From: Talinum fruticosum
Lineage: Eukaryota > Streptophyta > Magnoliopsida > Caryophyllales > Talinaceae
Direction of reading: 5' to 3'
Length of the DNA stretch: 64,000 nucleotides
NCBI GenBank assembly: GCA_021018815.1
Contig: JAITYX010000121.1
Span: 930,001-994,000 of the forward strand
Shown here: one piece after another, positions 33,369 to 44,205 of the stretch
How positions within the stretch are numbered: position 1 is the first letter of the stretch
How the letters are laid out: every line of letters starts with the position of its first letter
The notes under the pieces: model-generated
Databases searched by the model: none
Seen by the model: only the letters and a program-made list of their open reading frames with translations
Told to the model about the DNA's origin: nothing
Program-made: the position numbers and the translations under genes

Positions 33369-34249
33369 TGATGGGAGAGCTTAATTTCTTCCTTGGTCTA
33401 AAAATCAAACAAGACATAGATGACATCTATGTCCATCAATCAAAGTACACCAAGGAGTTCGCTGAAGAAATACAAACTCCGAGATGTCTGAAGAAATACA
33501 AACTCCGAGATGCAAAACATGCAGCAACACCAATGAGTAGTAGCATAAAGCCGGACTCGGACGAAAAAGGTAAAGCGAGTAGATCGAAACTCTATCGAGG
33601 TATGATTGGATCTCTGCTATATCTTACTTCCAATAGGCCGGACATAATGTTTAGTGTTTGTTCGTGTGCAAGATTTCAAGCTAATCTAAAAGAATCACAT
33701 CTCACTGCGGTGAAGAGAATCTTTAGATATCTTGCAGGGACTCGGAATCTAGGTCTATGGTTCTCAAGAGACTCATAATTGACCCTTAGTGGATACTCAT
33801 ATGTTGATTATGCTGTAGACAAGGTTGATAGAAAGAGCACCTCGAGAGCTCGCCGGTTTCGGGTCAATCCCTTAGATCTTGCCACTCAAAGAAGCAGAAC
33901 TCGGTTACCCTATCAACTGCTGAAGTTGAGTATATTGCAGCTGGAGCATGCTGTGCTCGGATTCTATGGATCAAGCAACACTTAAGAGATCTTGGACTAT
34001 CATTCAAATCAGTTCCAATCAAGTGTGATAATTAGAGTGCAATAAGCATCACTAAGAATCCAGTTCAAGCACTTAAAGACAAAGCATATTGAGGTCAAGT
34101 ATCATTTTCTAAGAGACCACTCTGAGAAAGGTGATATTGAACTTGAATTCATTCTTACCAAACTTTAACTAGCTGATATCTTTACTAAGCCACTTAGTGA
34201 GGATCGGTTTTGCTTTATTGGGAATGAACTTGGCATGATAAATGCATGA
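33369..34249 (+). pseudogene. Copia C RT end and RNase H
   Basis: Resumes RT across element D: MMGELNFFLGLKIKQDIDDI, YVHQSKYTKEF with a short duplicated phrase (GAAATACAAACTCCGAGATG occurs at about 33466 and 33491), SRSKLYRGMIGSLLYLTSNR, CARFQANLKESHLTAVKRIF, YLAGTRNLGLWFSRDS (33368-33778). RNase H then runs through a stop: KVDRKSTSRARRFRV, an ARILWIKQHLRDLGL-type phrase and HIEV, ending with the pol stop at 34247-34249. Confidence 0.9.
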
Positions 34250-34902
34250 TTATGTGCTATTTTCAGTGAAATTATCTTGCATGATTATGTCTTATATGTT
34301 GTCCTCTTTTTGTCTTAATAACAACTAGTTCAGTTGACCTAGTGATACTGAGCTATGAGTTATTACTTGTTTGTGGTTTTTGAGTCACTCGAAACTTTAC
34401 CGACTCGAACTTAGTATTTGAGAAAATTGGACATCAAACCGAAATCATCTCTAGATTAGTGGAGAATTTCAGAAATCTTTGTTAAAAGTTTTCTTTTTCT
34501 CTCTCTATCTCTCACACGTATCGATAAGAGAACTAGCGGTTAGAAGACAAACACTATAATTCTAACCGTTGGAGCGCAGAACAGTCACACCGTTACGAGG
34601 CGACCGTTGGAGAGTTGGGTCGAACGGATACTGAAGGAAATTTTCTTTCTCTATATATAGCATCCATTTTCCTTCATTTCGCTACTTCACTCTCTACTCA
34701 TTTACACTCTCGCATACTAGCTCTCAAGCAAGTTCGGTATTTTCAAAGAGCAAACCTTCACTCTCAAGTAAGCAAGAAAACTTCTCAAGTAAGCTAACCT
34801 TAAGCTCTCAATACTCTCTCACTATCTCTCTCTCTCTCTCTCTTCGAGCTATTTCTTCCCTATCTCAAAGTTCATCTCTTTTCTTCTCAAAAATCCATAA
34901 CC
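34250..34902 (+). promoter_or_regulatory. Copia C pol-ORF3 spacer with internal TATA and MSA-like motifs
   Basis: 653 noncoding bases with stops in all frames. CTCTATATATAGCATCC (TATA at 34652-34659) lies 251 bases before the ORF3 ATG and is followed by TTTTCCTTCATTTCGCTAC, shared with copia D and F. Upstream, on the minus strand, TCCAACGGTTA (near 34564-34574) fits the plant mitosis-specific activator consensus YCYAACGGYYA, and TCCAACGGTC recurs near 34602-34611. The leader between TATA and ATG is CT-rich with a (TC)n run near 34827-34843. Confidence 0.65.
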
Positions 34903-36465
34903 ATGCCGAAAAGAGGTTCCGCCCCATATTTTCTTGGTTCCGCAACCAAGAAACCTCGAACCAAAAGCCAAGAGGGTCCTTCTAACCCCTCTAAAATCAT
35001 TGTCACCCAACACCTAACGTTGGATGACAAATTCTTCCCAACCACAAAATTCTTGTGGTTGAACCACATCAAAACCACATGGGTATGCAATTTCCTCTGT
35101 TTCAGCGATTTTATCTACCCGTAACTCGTGGCTGAGTTCTATTCCAACCTTTCTAGCTCGAGGGGATCCTCACCTCCAGAGTTCGTGATGTAGTGATTCG
35201 CATCAATGTCTCTCTCCTCCACCGCTTATTCAAAGTTTCATATCTTTTCCTCAACAGCAACCCTATCCCCTTCAATGAGATTGCTTGATGAATTCTTTGA
35301 GAAATATGCCAAAGAAATCCCCGAGTCGCGTAAAAATTTCTCCGTGACTCGGATAAAGACAGAGACCCGTCTTTTTGTTTCCTGCCGATGAGAACCTTCT
35401 TCTCTCAGCACTCCAGCAAAGAGAATCCAAATTCCAAGATTCTCAAGGCTTTGTTTGACATACTTAAGGGCTATGATGTAGACCACTTCCCAAGCAATCA
35501 TCAAGCAAATGGCCTCTGTGCCGGCTCGGACCAAGAAATCCACCCCTCTTACTTTTAGGGCCCTCCTCACCTTCATCTTCAAGAAGTTCAAGGTCCTGGT
35601 CCCTTTAGATCCTAATGAGGTTTTTGAGGCTGCCATAGTGGTTGGCGTAAAAGAGCTTCTCGCTATGGATCCCGGGAAACCCAACACGGTGTTTGGGTCC
35701 ACAGCTCGAACTAAGGCAACCATCTCCTCCGCCTCGGACTAAGAATCCTCTCTCTCCCTCCTCCACCTGGTGGTGCCTCCACTTTAGGTCCCCCTCCTCA
35801 AGCCACTATTACTTTGTCTACCACAATGATAGACAAGCTTTCCTCCGTGTCCTCGAAATCAAGGACACTCTCCGGTCATTCAAGAGTGTCTTTCGATCTA
35901 TGACCATTAACCAAAAACAATCCAATCTCAAATCCGAGAGCAGCAGGATGTGCTCCTTGAGATGAAGGCTCTGGTTAAGGAGGAGAAGGAACCGATCGAG
36001 CTCCTCGGAGAACGATGCTCTAAAGCGGCTTAGGACCCGGACAACTCGAAACATCCGAAGAGTCCTCGAGCCCTGCCAAATCTCTTTCCGGAGAGGGAGT
36101 TGAACAAGAAGAGGAGGCTGAGGATGAAGCAACTCCTTCGAGGAGAAGGAGGAAGGCGAGAAGGAGGAAGAAGAGAAGGAGGAAGAATAAGGAGAAAAGA
36201 AAGAAGCCGAGGGACAAGGTCCTCTCGCTCCTCAACCGGAACCGATTAGCTCGGATAGCGATCCGAGTGAGTCGAAGACCCTACTGAAACTCCATCGAAT
36301 TTCAAGAGGATGGCCTTGTTCGGGTCATCCACTCGGAGCCGAGCCCATTCCAGAGATCCCAGTCTGCCCCCACCGAGATCTTTAACGTCTTCACATTCGT
36401 ACCAGCGAAGGCGCACTGCACGTTCATCCGCTTTAACTCAAACAACTCCCACTCCACCATCTTAG
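34903..36465 (+). pseudogene. Third ORF (ORF3/env-like position) of copia C
   Basis: ATG at 34903. N-terminus MPKRGSAPYFLGSATKKPRT, basic, without a hydrophobic signal. Then VTQHLTLDDKFFPTTKFLWL, NHIKTTWVCNFLCFSDFIYP, a stop, and AEFYSNLS. Next DEFFEKYAKEIPESRKNFSV, TRIKTETRLF (35200-35391), SVPARTKKSTPLTFRALLTF, IFKKFKVLVPLDPNEVFEAA (35509-35742), a Pro/Ser-rich linker (35740-35800), a Lys/Glu coiled-coil-like segment (35950-36010), a Glu-rich patch (36090-36190) and a basic Ser/Arg end with stop at 36463-36465. The FYSN-centred region recalls plant 'putative transposon protein' domains attached to retroelements; that is family memory, not a search. Position matches the env-like ORF of SIRE elements, but no membrane segment is evident. 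Several frameshifts. Confidence 0.8.
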
Positions 36466-37015
36466 TTTTTAATTTTTTTTCTCTGTTTTCATTTTCTTTT
36501 TTGTCCGGACACAAATTGTATCCGCTTGATACAATCTTCCCTATTATGTTATTTTTTTTTCTTTGAAAGGTAAGGGGAGAATATTTAGAAAATTTGTTGT
36601 CTTGTTTAGGGGAGTTTCTCTCACCCTTTCCTGTGTATATATTTTCTATGTTTATGAATATAAATGAAGTTTCGAGTTCGTGAATATTGCGTTGCTTCTT
36701 TCCGAGTTAGCATATATTAGTGTATTTTGTTCCGATATCTATTTATTTTTGCTCCGATATAACTACTCATATTTTTCCTCCAAATGAGTTATCTGCGAGT
36801 ATCATTTTATGTCCGAATCACTTTATTTATTTCTCTCGTGATATTTTTTACTCTAAGCTCGATACATACGTTGCTAAATGAGTAAGTATGAAAATTCTTG
36901 ATTATTCAAGCTCGATACATTCTTTGCCAAATGAGTAAGTATGAAAACTTTTGATTATTCCACTAACAAAGTTTCTATATGAGTATGGAATGCCTTTCAT
37001 CAAAACAGGGGAGAT
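36466..37015 (+). other. Copia C 3' untranslated region and polypurine tract
   Basis: AT-rich noncoding DNA with no gene. It holds a short near-repeat (AAGCTCGATACATWCKTTGC at about 36856 and 36910). It ends ATCAAAACAGGGGAGAT directly before the LTR start TGAAG, so the polypurine tract is about 37003-37014. Confidence 0.75.
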
Positions 37016-39731
37016 TGAAGACTCGGACTCGAATGTGTATCATTTTGATTACTATCAAGGACTCAGGTACAAACCTCATCTCTCCTAGGTTTTGATTACA
37101 AGTCATTCCGAGTGTTATAGAAACTATTGCACATGTTTTCATTCAATTCTAATTGACTCGAAATCACCCTCTTGTTCATCAATTCACACTCGATGCTTCG
37201 AGTCACTCGGACACTACTCGGACTTATTGCATGTTCAAACATTCTCCGTAACACTTTTAATCTATGTTCGACTTCATATTCTAAGTTAAAGTGAATTACA
37301 GCGATAATTTAACTTTCTAAGTCAGCATGTTTGTTTGAAACATATTTGTCTAGATCAAGTACTCATACTCTAATATACTCTTTATAACTTGATCTTTCCT
37401 AAGACTGACTCATATGGAATTTGAGTATATTGAATATTAGACTCGAGATAATTATGCACTTAATTATCTTAATTAAATTATTATCTCGTGCCTAATCTTG
37501 GACCAAATTATTTTATACTTTGAGAACCAAAATTTATTTACTTTTGTAGGTTATCTTAACGAGGTTATCCTATTTTTGAATTACAAAAGTAACCAGTTTC
37601 AACATGTCAATCACTAGCAGACAAGGCTTTTCTATTTTTAAACCAGCACCCGGACAATCGTGTCGGGGTTGTCTGTTTCCAAAATTGGATATCTTCAACG
37701 CTAAGCTCAACGGTGGTTTCCACCCTACTTTTCGAGACACCACCAGTGGATTGGGACATCCTAATAAGTCAAGAGCCATTGTACAATGTTCACATCTCAA
37801 CGGATCTTTTCGAGTGACTCGAAAAATCGTTACAATGGTCACAAAGGACTTCCATTCGGAAGATAGTCACAACAGCTAATCCGCTTGGTCATCTATAAAT
37901 AGAAGCCACTCCACAAGACTTGAAGATTACTTAACACATTGCTGAAATTATTGATGGAAAGTGGCCAGCCATGGGTAAGAAGACAGAAAATGTTCAGCTC
38001 AACATGAATGCAAAACAACCGGGAATGCTTGTTATTTCTCATGCGCATAATGTCGATCGAGCCGGGAGGATGATCATTGATTATTTGTTCATAAATAAAT
38101 CAAGGTGTTAAGGGAGATAGTTGAGAAATCAAGCTCACCAAATTTCCATGGTTAAGCTAGGAATGATCGGCCAAGTACAAACAAGCAATGATACAAATAT
38201 TATTATCTTAAGTGCTTTGAACATAAATAAATTCATGTCATGAGGGTCGGTCCAAGAGAGGGCCGAAGGGCTTGTGGTCATGCATCACATGGAGCTGCCA
38301 AGAACACCAAGCTAGGAGCATTCTAGAAGGCACTACCACTAGTGGAAGGTGGTTAGAAGAGAGCTTGGAGAAGGGGCAACAAATCTTGGCCCCATGTTCC
38401 CTATCAAACAAATACTTGGCTAGAAATTCTTCAAGCTTAACTTGGAGAGGAGGAAAGCATCTAATTAGTTAGCATTTTGTTTTGCTTTAATTTTCAGCTT
38501 TGTTAATTTCAATTTCCAGCAAGGTTAGTTGTATTGGCGGGTCTATATATTCAGCATGCACACTCCTTGTAAAAACAACTTTTGATGAATATACAAACCT
38601 TGAGTGTTATACTCTTTTCGGGATGGATTTCTCGAGCCTCTAAATCCTCAAAGCTGTATCCTAGGTTGGCATCTAGGTGGTGTCCTTTGAGTCTCCCAAA
38701 CCCCGGTGGTGTTTCTGTATCCGGACCGTTTGAGAGCGCCCCTTGATTCAGCTTGGTGGTGTTTCTGTATCCAGGCCAGAATCCAGGTTCTATCCAGCGA
38801 CTTCCATCAACCATATCTCCCAATCCACGAATCATCTCTTTCCCAAATTTCACACACTTCATCTTACATGAGTTGAGTCCATTCCCTCCAAATCTCAGCT
38901 CAATCCAAGAAGAACTCCATCCCCAACACCAAAAACAAACAAAGAACCTCATTCTGGACAGCCACCCAGCGAGGCTTTCTGTTTGCGTTTGGCTCAAGGT
39001 GATCCCGACCTTGGATGCTGCCCAAATTTTACCACAACCTTCCCCAACCAGTTAACTAACCTTCCACCAAATTTCGTCCAAAAACTCCATCATTTACCCC
39101 TCCTTTCACCTTTTTCCCCAGAACCGCACCTGCAGGTCCTATTCTGCCCGGTTGTGTGTTTTGCGGTTTTTCCATCTTTTTCTTTGCTTCCGCCACTACA
39201 CATCAATTATATCTCCTTGTATAATACTCATTCAATCTTCTTCTTACAACTCCAAGTCTGTACTTTACAATTTTCTGAGTTGTAAAGTCGTGTAATCAGT
39301 CACATACTCTTTCCTACTCTCCAAGTAAGGTCCCTTGACCGAGCTGTAAGGGTTAACTCAGCTCGGTTGTCTCTAGCTATAAAGGTTACCTTAGTTAGAA
39401 AGTACTAGATCAGATAAGGGAACTTCGAGTCTAGGAAAACTCTGTTCGGAATTGTTTAAAGGGAGCAATTCTGGTTGAGTTAGTCTATTGTATTTTGTGG
39501 AATAAAAAAATAGTGGATTTGACTTGGTGGTTGGATTAGCATTGGCCGTGGTTTTCTCGCCACAGGAGGGTTTCCACGTAAATATGATTTCATACTTTTC
39601 TGAGTCCAATCTATAATCAAACTGTCTTGATTATTCAGTTTAAAGTTTAACCCTTCCATTATTTTAAAATTCCCTCATCAGCCTATTCACCCCCTTTAGC
39701 GTGACCAAGACTCTCCACGAGCAAACCTTCG
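37016..39731 (+). repeat. Copia C 3' LTR, interrupted by a solo LTR
   Basis: TGAAGACTCGGACTCGAATG at 37016, collinear with the 5' LTR at 19720, to GAGCAAACCTTC at 39730. After removing 37952-39205 and one duplication copy it is about 1,457 bp against 1,408 bp for the 5' LTR. The terminal CA appears as CG. The two LTRs differ often, for example CTCATA versus CTCGGA. Confidence 0.9.
37952..39205 (+). mobile_element. Solo LTR of an unrelated LTR retrotransposon (1,254 bp)
   Basis: TGATGGAAAG...CACATCA with 5 bp inverted ends (TGATG/CATCA) and a perfect 5 bp target duplication ATTAT (37947-37951 and 39206-39210). Removing it restores copia C's GAAATTATATCTC. A TATA-like CTATATATTC lies near 38544. 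An 18 bp direct repeat, GGTGGTGTTTCTGTATCC, occurs at 38705 and 38755. No primer site or coding domain adjoins it, so it is a solo LTR. Orientation is assumed from the TATA. Confidence 0.9.
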
Positions 39732-40489
39732 AAAAGAACATAACTCTTGAAGAAATAGGAAGGACCATGATGATTAAAAATGATCTCCTTTACTATTTCT
39801 AGGTTGAGGCAGATCAACACGTCTAATTATACACTCAATAGATGCCTTATCAAACCCATCCTAAAGAAGACACCTTATGAGCTGTACAAGGGAAAGAAGC
39901 CCAACATCTCCTACTTTAGACCATTCGGATGTAAATGCTTTGTGCATAACAATGGTAAAGAATATCTGACTAAGTTTGATGCTAGATCGGATGAAGGTAT
40001 ATTTACGGGTTACTCATCTCATAATAAAGCTTATCGAATTTTTAACAAAAGGACTAACAAAGTGGAAGAAAGTATCCAAGTTGTCTTTGATGAGATTGAT
40101 CTTATCGGGATAAGTAAATCCACATTCTCGGATCTCAAGCTTAATAGAGATGAAGATGGCATTGCTGTAACCGAGGTTAAAAAGAGTCAAAGCGGAAGAA
40201 CCGAGGTAACTCGGAATGAGCCAACTCAAAATGATGTCACTCGGAATGAACAAGTTCAAGAGCCAGCTTAGATTGTGAAGAACAAGCTAATGTAGAAGCT
40301 TAGCAAGAGCAATCTGTTGAAGATCAGCCTGTTCAACCAACAAACCCGGTAAATCGGAGGACAGGTAGAGCCTTCAAATATGCATCTACTCGACCCACCT
40401 AAGAACATACTTTTTGATATCAATAGTGGGTTAAAAACTCATTCTTCTTTACAAAATCTGTGTGCATTTTCTGCTTTCATATCATTAAC
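39732..40489 (+). pseudogene. Copia B integrase, C-terminal part
   Basis: Continues from 19719: NITLEEIGRTMMIKNDLLYY, then 39780-40271 open: TLNRCLIKPILKKTPYELYK, GKKPNISYFRPFGCKCFVHN, GIFTGYSSHNKAYRIFNKRT, VEESIQVVFDEIDLIGISKS, ending in a Glu/Asn/Thr-rich linker with repeated VTRNE. The linker continues with stops to 40489. This is the longest intact stretch of copia B. Confidence 0.92.
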
Positions 40490-41615
40490 AGTAACCTAAA
40501 AATACACTAGAAGCCTTAAATGAGCGTGAATGGGTAGAGGCCATGCAAGAAAAGCTAAATGAATTTGAAAGAAACTAAGTTTGGATCTGTGACCAAACGA
40601 CCTTCCGACCACCCAATAATAGGAACCAAATGGGTTTTCCAGAACAAACTTGATGAGGAAGGGTTGGTAGTCGAAATAAGGCTAGACTAGTGGCTTAAGG
40701 GTATACCCAAGAAGAGGGTATTGATTGTGGGGAAACCTTTGCACATGTTGCTAGGATTGAGGCAATCATAATTTTCTTAGCAATTGCATCTAGCATGAAT
40801 ATCAAGCTTTATCAAATGGATGTTCAATGTGCTTTTCTAAATGGTTTCCTTCAATAAGAAGTCTATGTTGAGCAAGCCCTTGGATTTGAAAACTCAGAAT
40901 TTCCAAATTATGTTTTCAAATTACAAAAAGCTTTATATGGTCTTAAACAAGCTCCTAGAGCTTGGTATGGAAGACTAAGCAGCTTCTCGGCTCAAAATGA
41001 TTTCAAAAGTGGTCAGATTGATAAAACTATTTTCATAAAAACCAAGGGGAATAATTTTCTTATCATTCAGATATATGTTGATGATATTATCTTTGAAGCT
41101 ACTAATGAAACTCTATGCCAAGAGTTTTCTAAGTTGAGGAGATAGGAGTTCCAAATGAGTATGATGGGAGAACTCAATTTCTTTGTTGGTCTCGCAAATC
41201 AAACAGGACAAGGATGGCATCTATGTCCATCAATCTAAGTACACCAAGGAGTTATTAAAGAAATACAATTTACAAGATGTGAAGCATGCAACAACACCTA
41301 TGAGTAGCAGTTTGAAAATGGACTTATACGAGAAAGGTAAAGTCAGTAGATCGAAACTCTACAGAGGTATGATTGGATCTTTGCTTTATCTCACATCTAG
41401 TAGGCCATATATCATGTTTAGTGTCCGCCTTTGTGCAAGACTTCAAGCTAATCCTAAGGAATCACATCTCACTGTGGTGAAGAGAATTTTTAGATATATT
41501 GCATGGACTTAGAATCTTGGTCTATGGTTTTTAAGGGACTCGGAACTTGCCCTCACTTGGATACTCGGATGCTAACTATGCTCGATACAAGGTTGATAAA
41601 AAAGCACATCAGGAG
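40490..41615 (+). pseudogene. Copia B reverse transcriptase and RNase H start
   Basis: EALNEREWVEAMQEKLNEFE near 40510, [33 protein letters not shown] near 40795, LQKALYGLKQAPRAWYGRLS, intact YVDD at 41073-41084, FQMSMMGELNFFVGL near 41153, then 41183-41512 QDKDGIYVHQSKYTKELLKK, SRSKLYRGMIGSLLYLTSSR, CARLQANPKESHLTVVKRIF. RNase H begins near 41520 and is cut by a solo LTR at 41621 in the RSTSGACRF motif. Frameshifts and stops throughout. Confidence 0.9.
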
Positions 41616-41620
41616 CATGC

Positions 41621-43213
41621 TGAAGACTCGGACACTCGCTCAACACATTTCCGAGTTGTATCGAAGGAATCGGGTATAAGAACCTCTTAAGTATAGAGTT
41701 TTGATTCCAAGGCATTCTCAGCACTTTAGAAACTTTTCCGAGTGATATAGTATATTTTCTAAGTGATATAGCTTTTACTTCACGTATTCCTGGTTGTTTC
41801 TTAGTGACTCGGAAAACAACTTTGCTTGTCTCACTCGGCTCCGAGTCCCTCATCACTTAGATATATCGCATGCTGGATTGACTAGCATTTTGCTTTACAG
41901 ACACTCGGGTCCGACTTCGTGTTATAAGTTCTATTTTGTTGGAGTCGGCGCTTCTAGTATGAATCATGCTTAGTCTAGATCAAGTTTGTCTCACTCGATA
42001 TTCGTTGTATAACTTGATTCTTGCTTAGACTAACTCGGATGGAATTTTGAGTTTCATGGATATTACACTCGAAAATTCCATTTCTTTTTCGACTTAGATA
42101 ATTACCGACTTAATTATCTTAATTATTTTATTATCTCGTGTCTAATCGTGGACCAAAGTATTTTATACTTTGAGAACCAAAATTGATTTACTTTTGTAGG
42201 TTATTCAAACGAGGATACACTTTTTGAAATACAAAAGTAACCAACTTCAAAACGTCAAATCACCAAGCAGACATGGCTTTTCCTCTTCTCTCGTCCCGAG
42301 TCCCGTAAGATTGTGTCGTGGCTGTCTGTTTCCAAATCTGAAAACCGAAATGCCAAGCTTAACGGTGGTTTCCTCCTTATCCTTCAAGACACCGCCAGTG
42401 GTTTTGGGACTTCCAAGAGAGTTAAGAACCGTTGCCCAACGTTCATATCACAACGGATACTTTCGAGTGACTCGGAAAGCCTTTATCAACGGTCACAAAG
42501 GACTTCTCGTCGGTAGTTGGAGATAACGGCTATGCTGCTTGGTCATCTATAAATAGAAGCCAACTCTCAAGACATGAAGATTGCCGAACCTATTGTTAAT
42601 ACACGTACTTGAGCAAAGTCATTGTATTCATTCTTAATCTTCTACTTATAACTCCCACTCTGTAATTCATTACTTTCCGAGTTGTAAGGTCTTGTACTTA
42701 GTTAGAAACACTTTCTTACTTTCCGAGTAAGGTCCCTTGACTGGGCTGTAAAGGTTAACTCATCTTCGTTGTACATAGTCTGTAAGGGCTATCTCGAGAT
42801 AGGAAGTACTAGATCGGATAAGGGAATTTCGAGTCTAGGAAAACTTGTAAAGAGTTATTTAAGGGAGCAACTTGGGTTCGGTCAGTCTACCGTATTTTGT
42901 GGACTCAAAATAGTGGATTTGACTTCGTGCTTGGAATAGCACGGTCCGTGGTTTTCGCCTCAGGAGGGTTTCCACGTAATTCCTGTGTCTTTACTTTCGA
43001 GCTCATTCTAGACTTAGACAGTCTCAAAGCTTCGCTTAATCTGCTTCATTACTCTTGACTACAATTCCGAGTTCATACTTTTCGACTCTGTTCTTGACTC
43101 GGAATCCATTTATGTTTCTACTTCGGCAAAAGAGTTTGCTTTTTAACGAAAATCTTCCATCACCCTATTCACCCCCTCTAGGGTGAATCGGACTCTCCCC
43201 GAGCAAACCTTCA
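41621..43213 (+). mobile_element. Solo LTR E of the SIRE-like family (1,593 bp) in copia B RNase H
   Basis: TGAAGACTCGG at 41621 to GAGCAAACCTTCA at 43213, target duplication CATGC (41616-41620) and CATGT (43214-43218), one mismatch. Removing it rejoins the RNase H phrase GGAGCATG/TCAATTTC. TATA near 42545, LTR-end hairpin 43161-43185. No internal element sequence, hence a solo LTR made by LTR-LTR recombination. Confidence 0.93.
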
Positions 43214-43613
43214 CATGTCAATTTCTTGGTCAATCCCTCATCTCTTGGCACTCAAAGAAGTAGAATTTAGTTGCCCTATCAACTACCGAGGCTGAGTACA
43301 TTGCAGCTGGAGCTTGCCGTGCTCAAATTTTCTAGATCAAGTAACACATGAAGGATCTTGGATTATCATTCACATCAATCCCAATCAAGTGTGACAATCA
43401 AAGTGCGAACAGTATCACAAAGAATCCAGTTCAACACTAAAAGATAAAGCATATTAAGGCCAGGTATCATTTTATGAGAGACCCTTCGAGAAAGGTGATA
43501 TTGAACTTGAGTTTATTCCTACGAAATTTCGGTTAGCTGATATTTTCACTAAGCCTTAGAGTGAAGATTAATTTTTCTTTATTAGGAATAAACTTGGCAT
43601 GATTAGTGCATGA
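43214..43613 (+). pseudogene. Copia B RNase H, C-terminal part
   Basis: Resumes after the solo LTR: SLGTQRSRI, a stop, LPYQLPRLSTLQLELA in one frame (the catalytic frame reads VALSTTEAEYIAAGACRAQI), CDNQSANSITKNPVQH, HIKARYHFMRDPSRKGDIEL, ADIFTKP, ending near 43613 with the SA-stop equivalent of the family's MINA-stop. Stops at about 43335, 43438 and 43558. Confidence 0.88.
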
Positions 43614-44205
43614 TTATGTGATTTATTGCATGAATTATTCTTTTATGATTGAGTGTTATATGCCTTGAGTAGATAACAAGTGGATCAATTGACTTAGAAT
43701 GAGACTCGAGCTATGAGTTATAAAATTTTTGTGAGTGTTCCGAGTCAATCAAACACCTTACTGAGTTAGATTCAGATTATGAGCAAAATGGACATAAAAA
43801 TTCCGAGGTCATCTCTAGATAAATGGAGAATCTCATAAATGTTTTTGGAAACTCTTTCTTCTCTTTCTTTCTCTCTCTCGTCACGCGAACAGTCGGTAGA
43901 AACTAGTCTGTTTGAAGAAAGTTGTTGGAGAACTAGCCGTTATTGCCTAGAGAGACGCAGTGGTCTCGTGAACCGTTGCTTGGCAGCTGAGTCCGAAAGT
44001 CGGTTGGGAGACTTTTCTGCTATAAATAACACCGTTTCACTTTCTCTTCTCTCCTTTACCTACTTTTTACTTGCTCTCTCGGTCTCATAGCTCTCGAAAT
44101 TCTCTTACTCACTCGTGCTCACTTTCTCTCTCGATTCTCAATCTTCTCTGTTCTCTACTCTATCTCCCTCTCTCCTTTCCGTCAATCACTCTCAACTGTC
44201 TAACC
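43614..44205 (+). promoter_or_regulatory. Copia B pol-ORF3 spacer with internal TATA
   Basis: About 590 noncoding bases collinear with the spacers of C, D and F (AAAATGGACAT..., ATCTCTAGATAAATGGAGAATC). CTGCTATAAATAACACC (TATA at 44021-44028) lies 185 bases before the ORF3 ATG. CCGTT words occur near 43938 and 43972. A CT-rich leader follows. Confidence 0.65.

Larger units (their letters stand above)
19720..39731 (+). mobile_element. Copia element C (SIRE-like), inserted in copia B integrase; hosts element D and a solo LTR
   Basis: 5' LTR 19720-21127, primer site, gag, PR-IN-RT-RH, third ORF, polypurine tract, 3' LTR 37016-39731. The left flank ends GAAAG, the right flank begins AAAAG, a near-identical 5 bp target duplication. 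The copia B integrase phrase GAGAGAAAG/AACATAACTC joins across the element. Without D (8,036 bp plus duplication) and the solo LTR (1,254 bp plus duplication) the element is about 10.7 kb, the size of F and of known SIRE/Maximus elements. All ORFs are broken. Confidence 0.9.

Noticed and set aside
34903..36465. Calling the third ORF a true envelope glycoprotein
   Set aside because: No signal peptide, membrane helix or fusion-peptide-like segment is visible; only the position matches env-like ORFs.
38551..39285. 148-codon minus and 100-codon plus frames near the solo LTR
   Set aside because: They fall inside a solo LTR with perfect target duplication, run into flanking LTR sequence, and show no recognisable domain.
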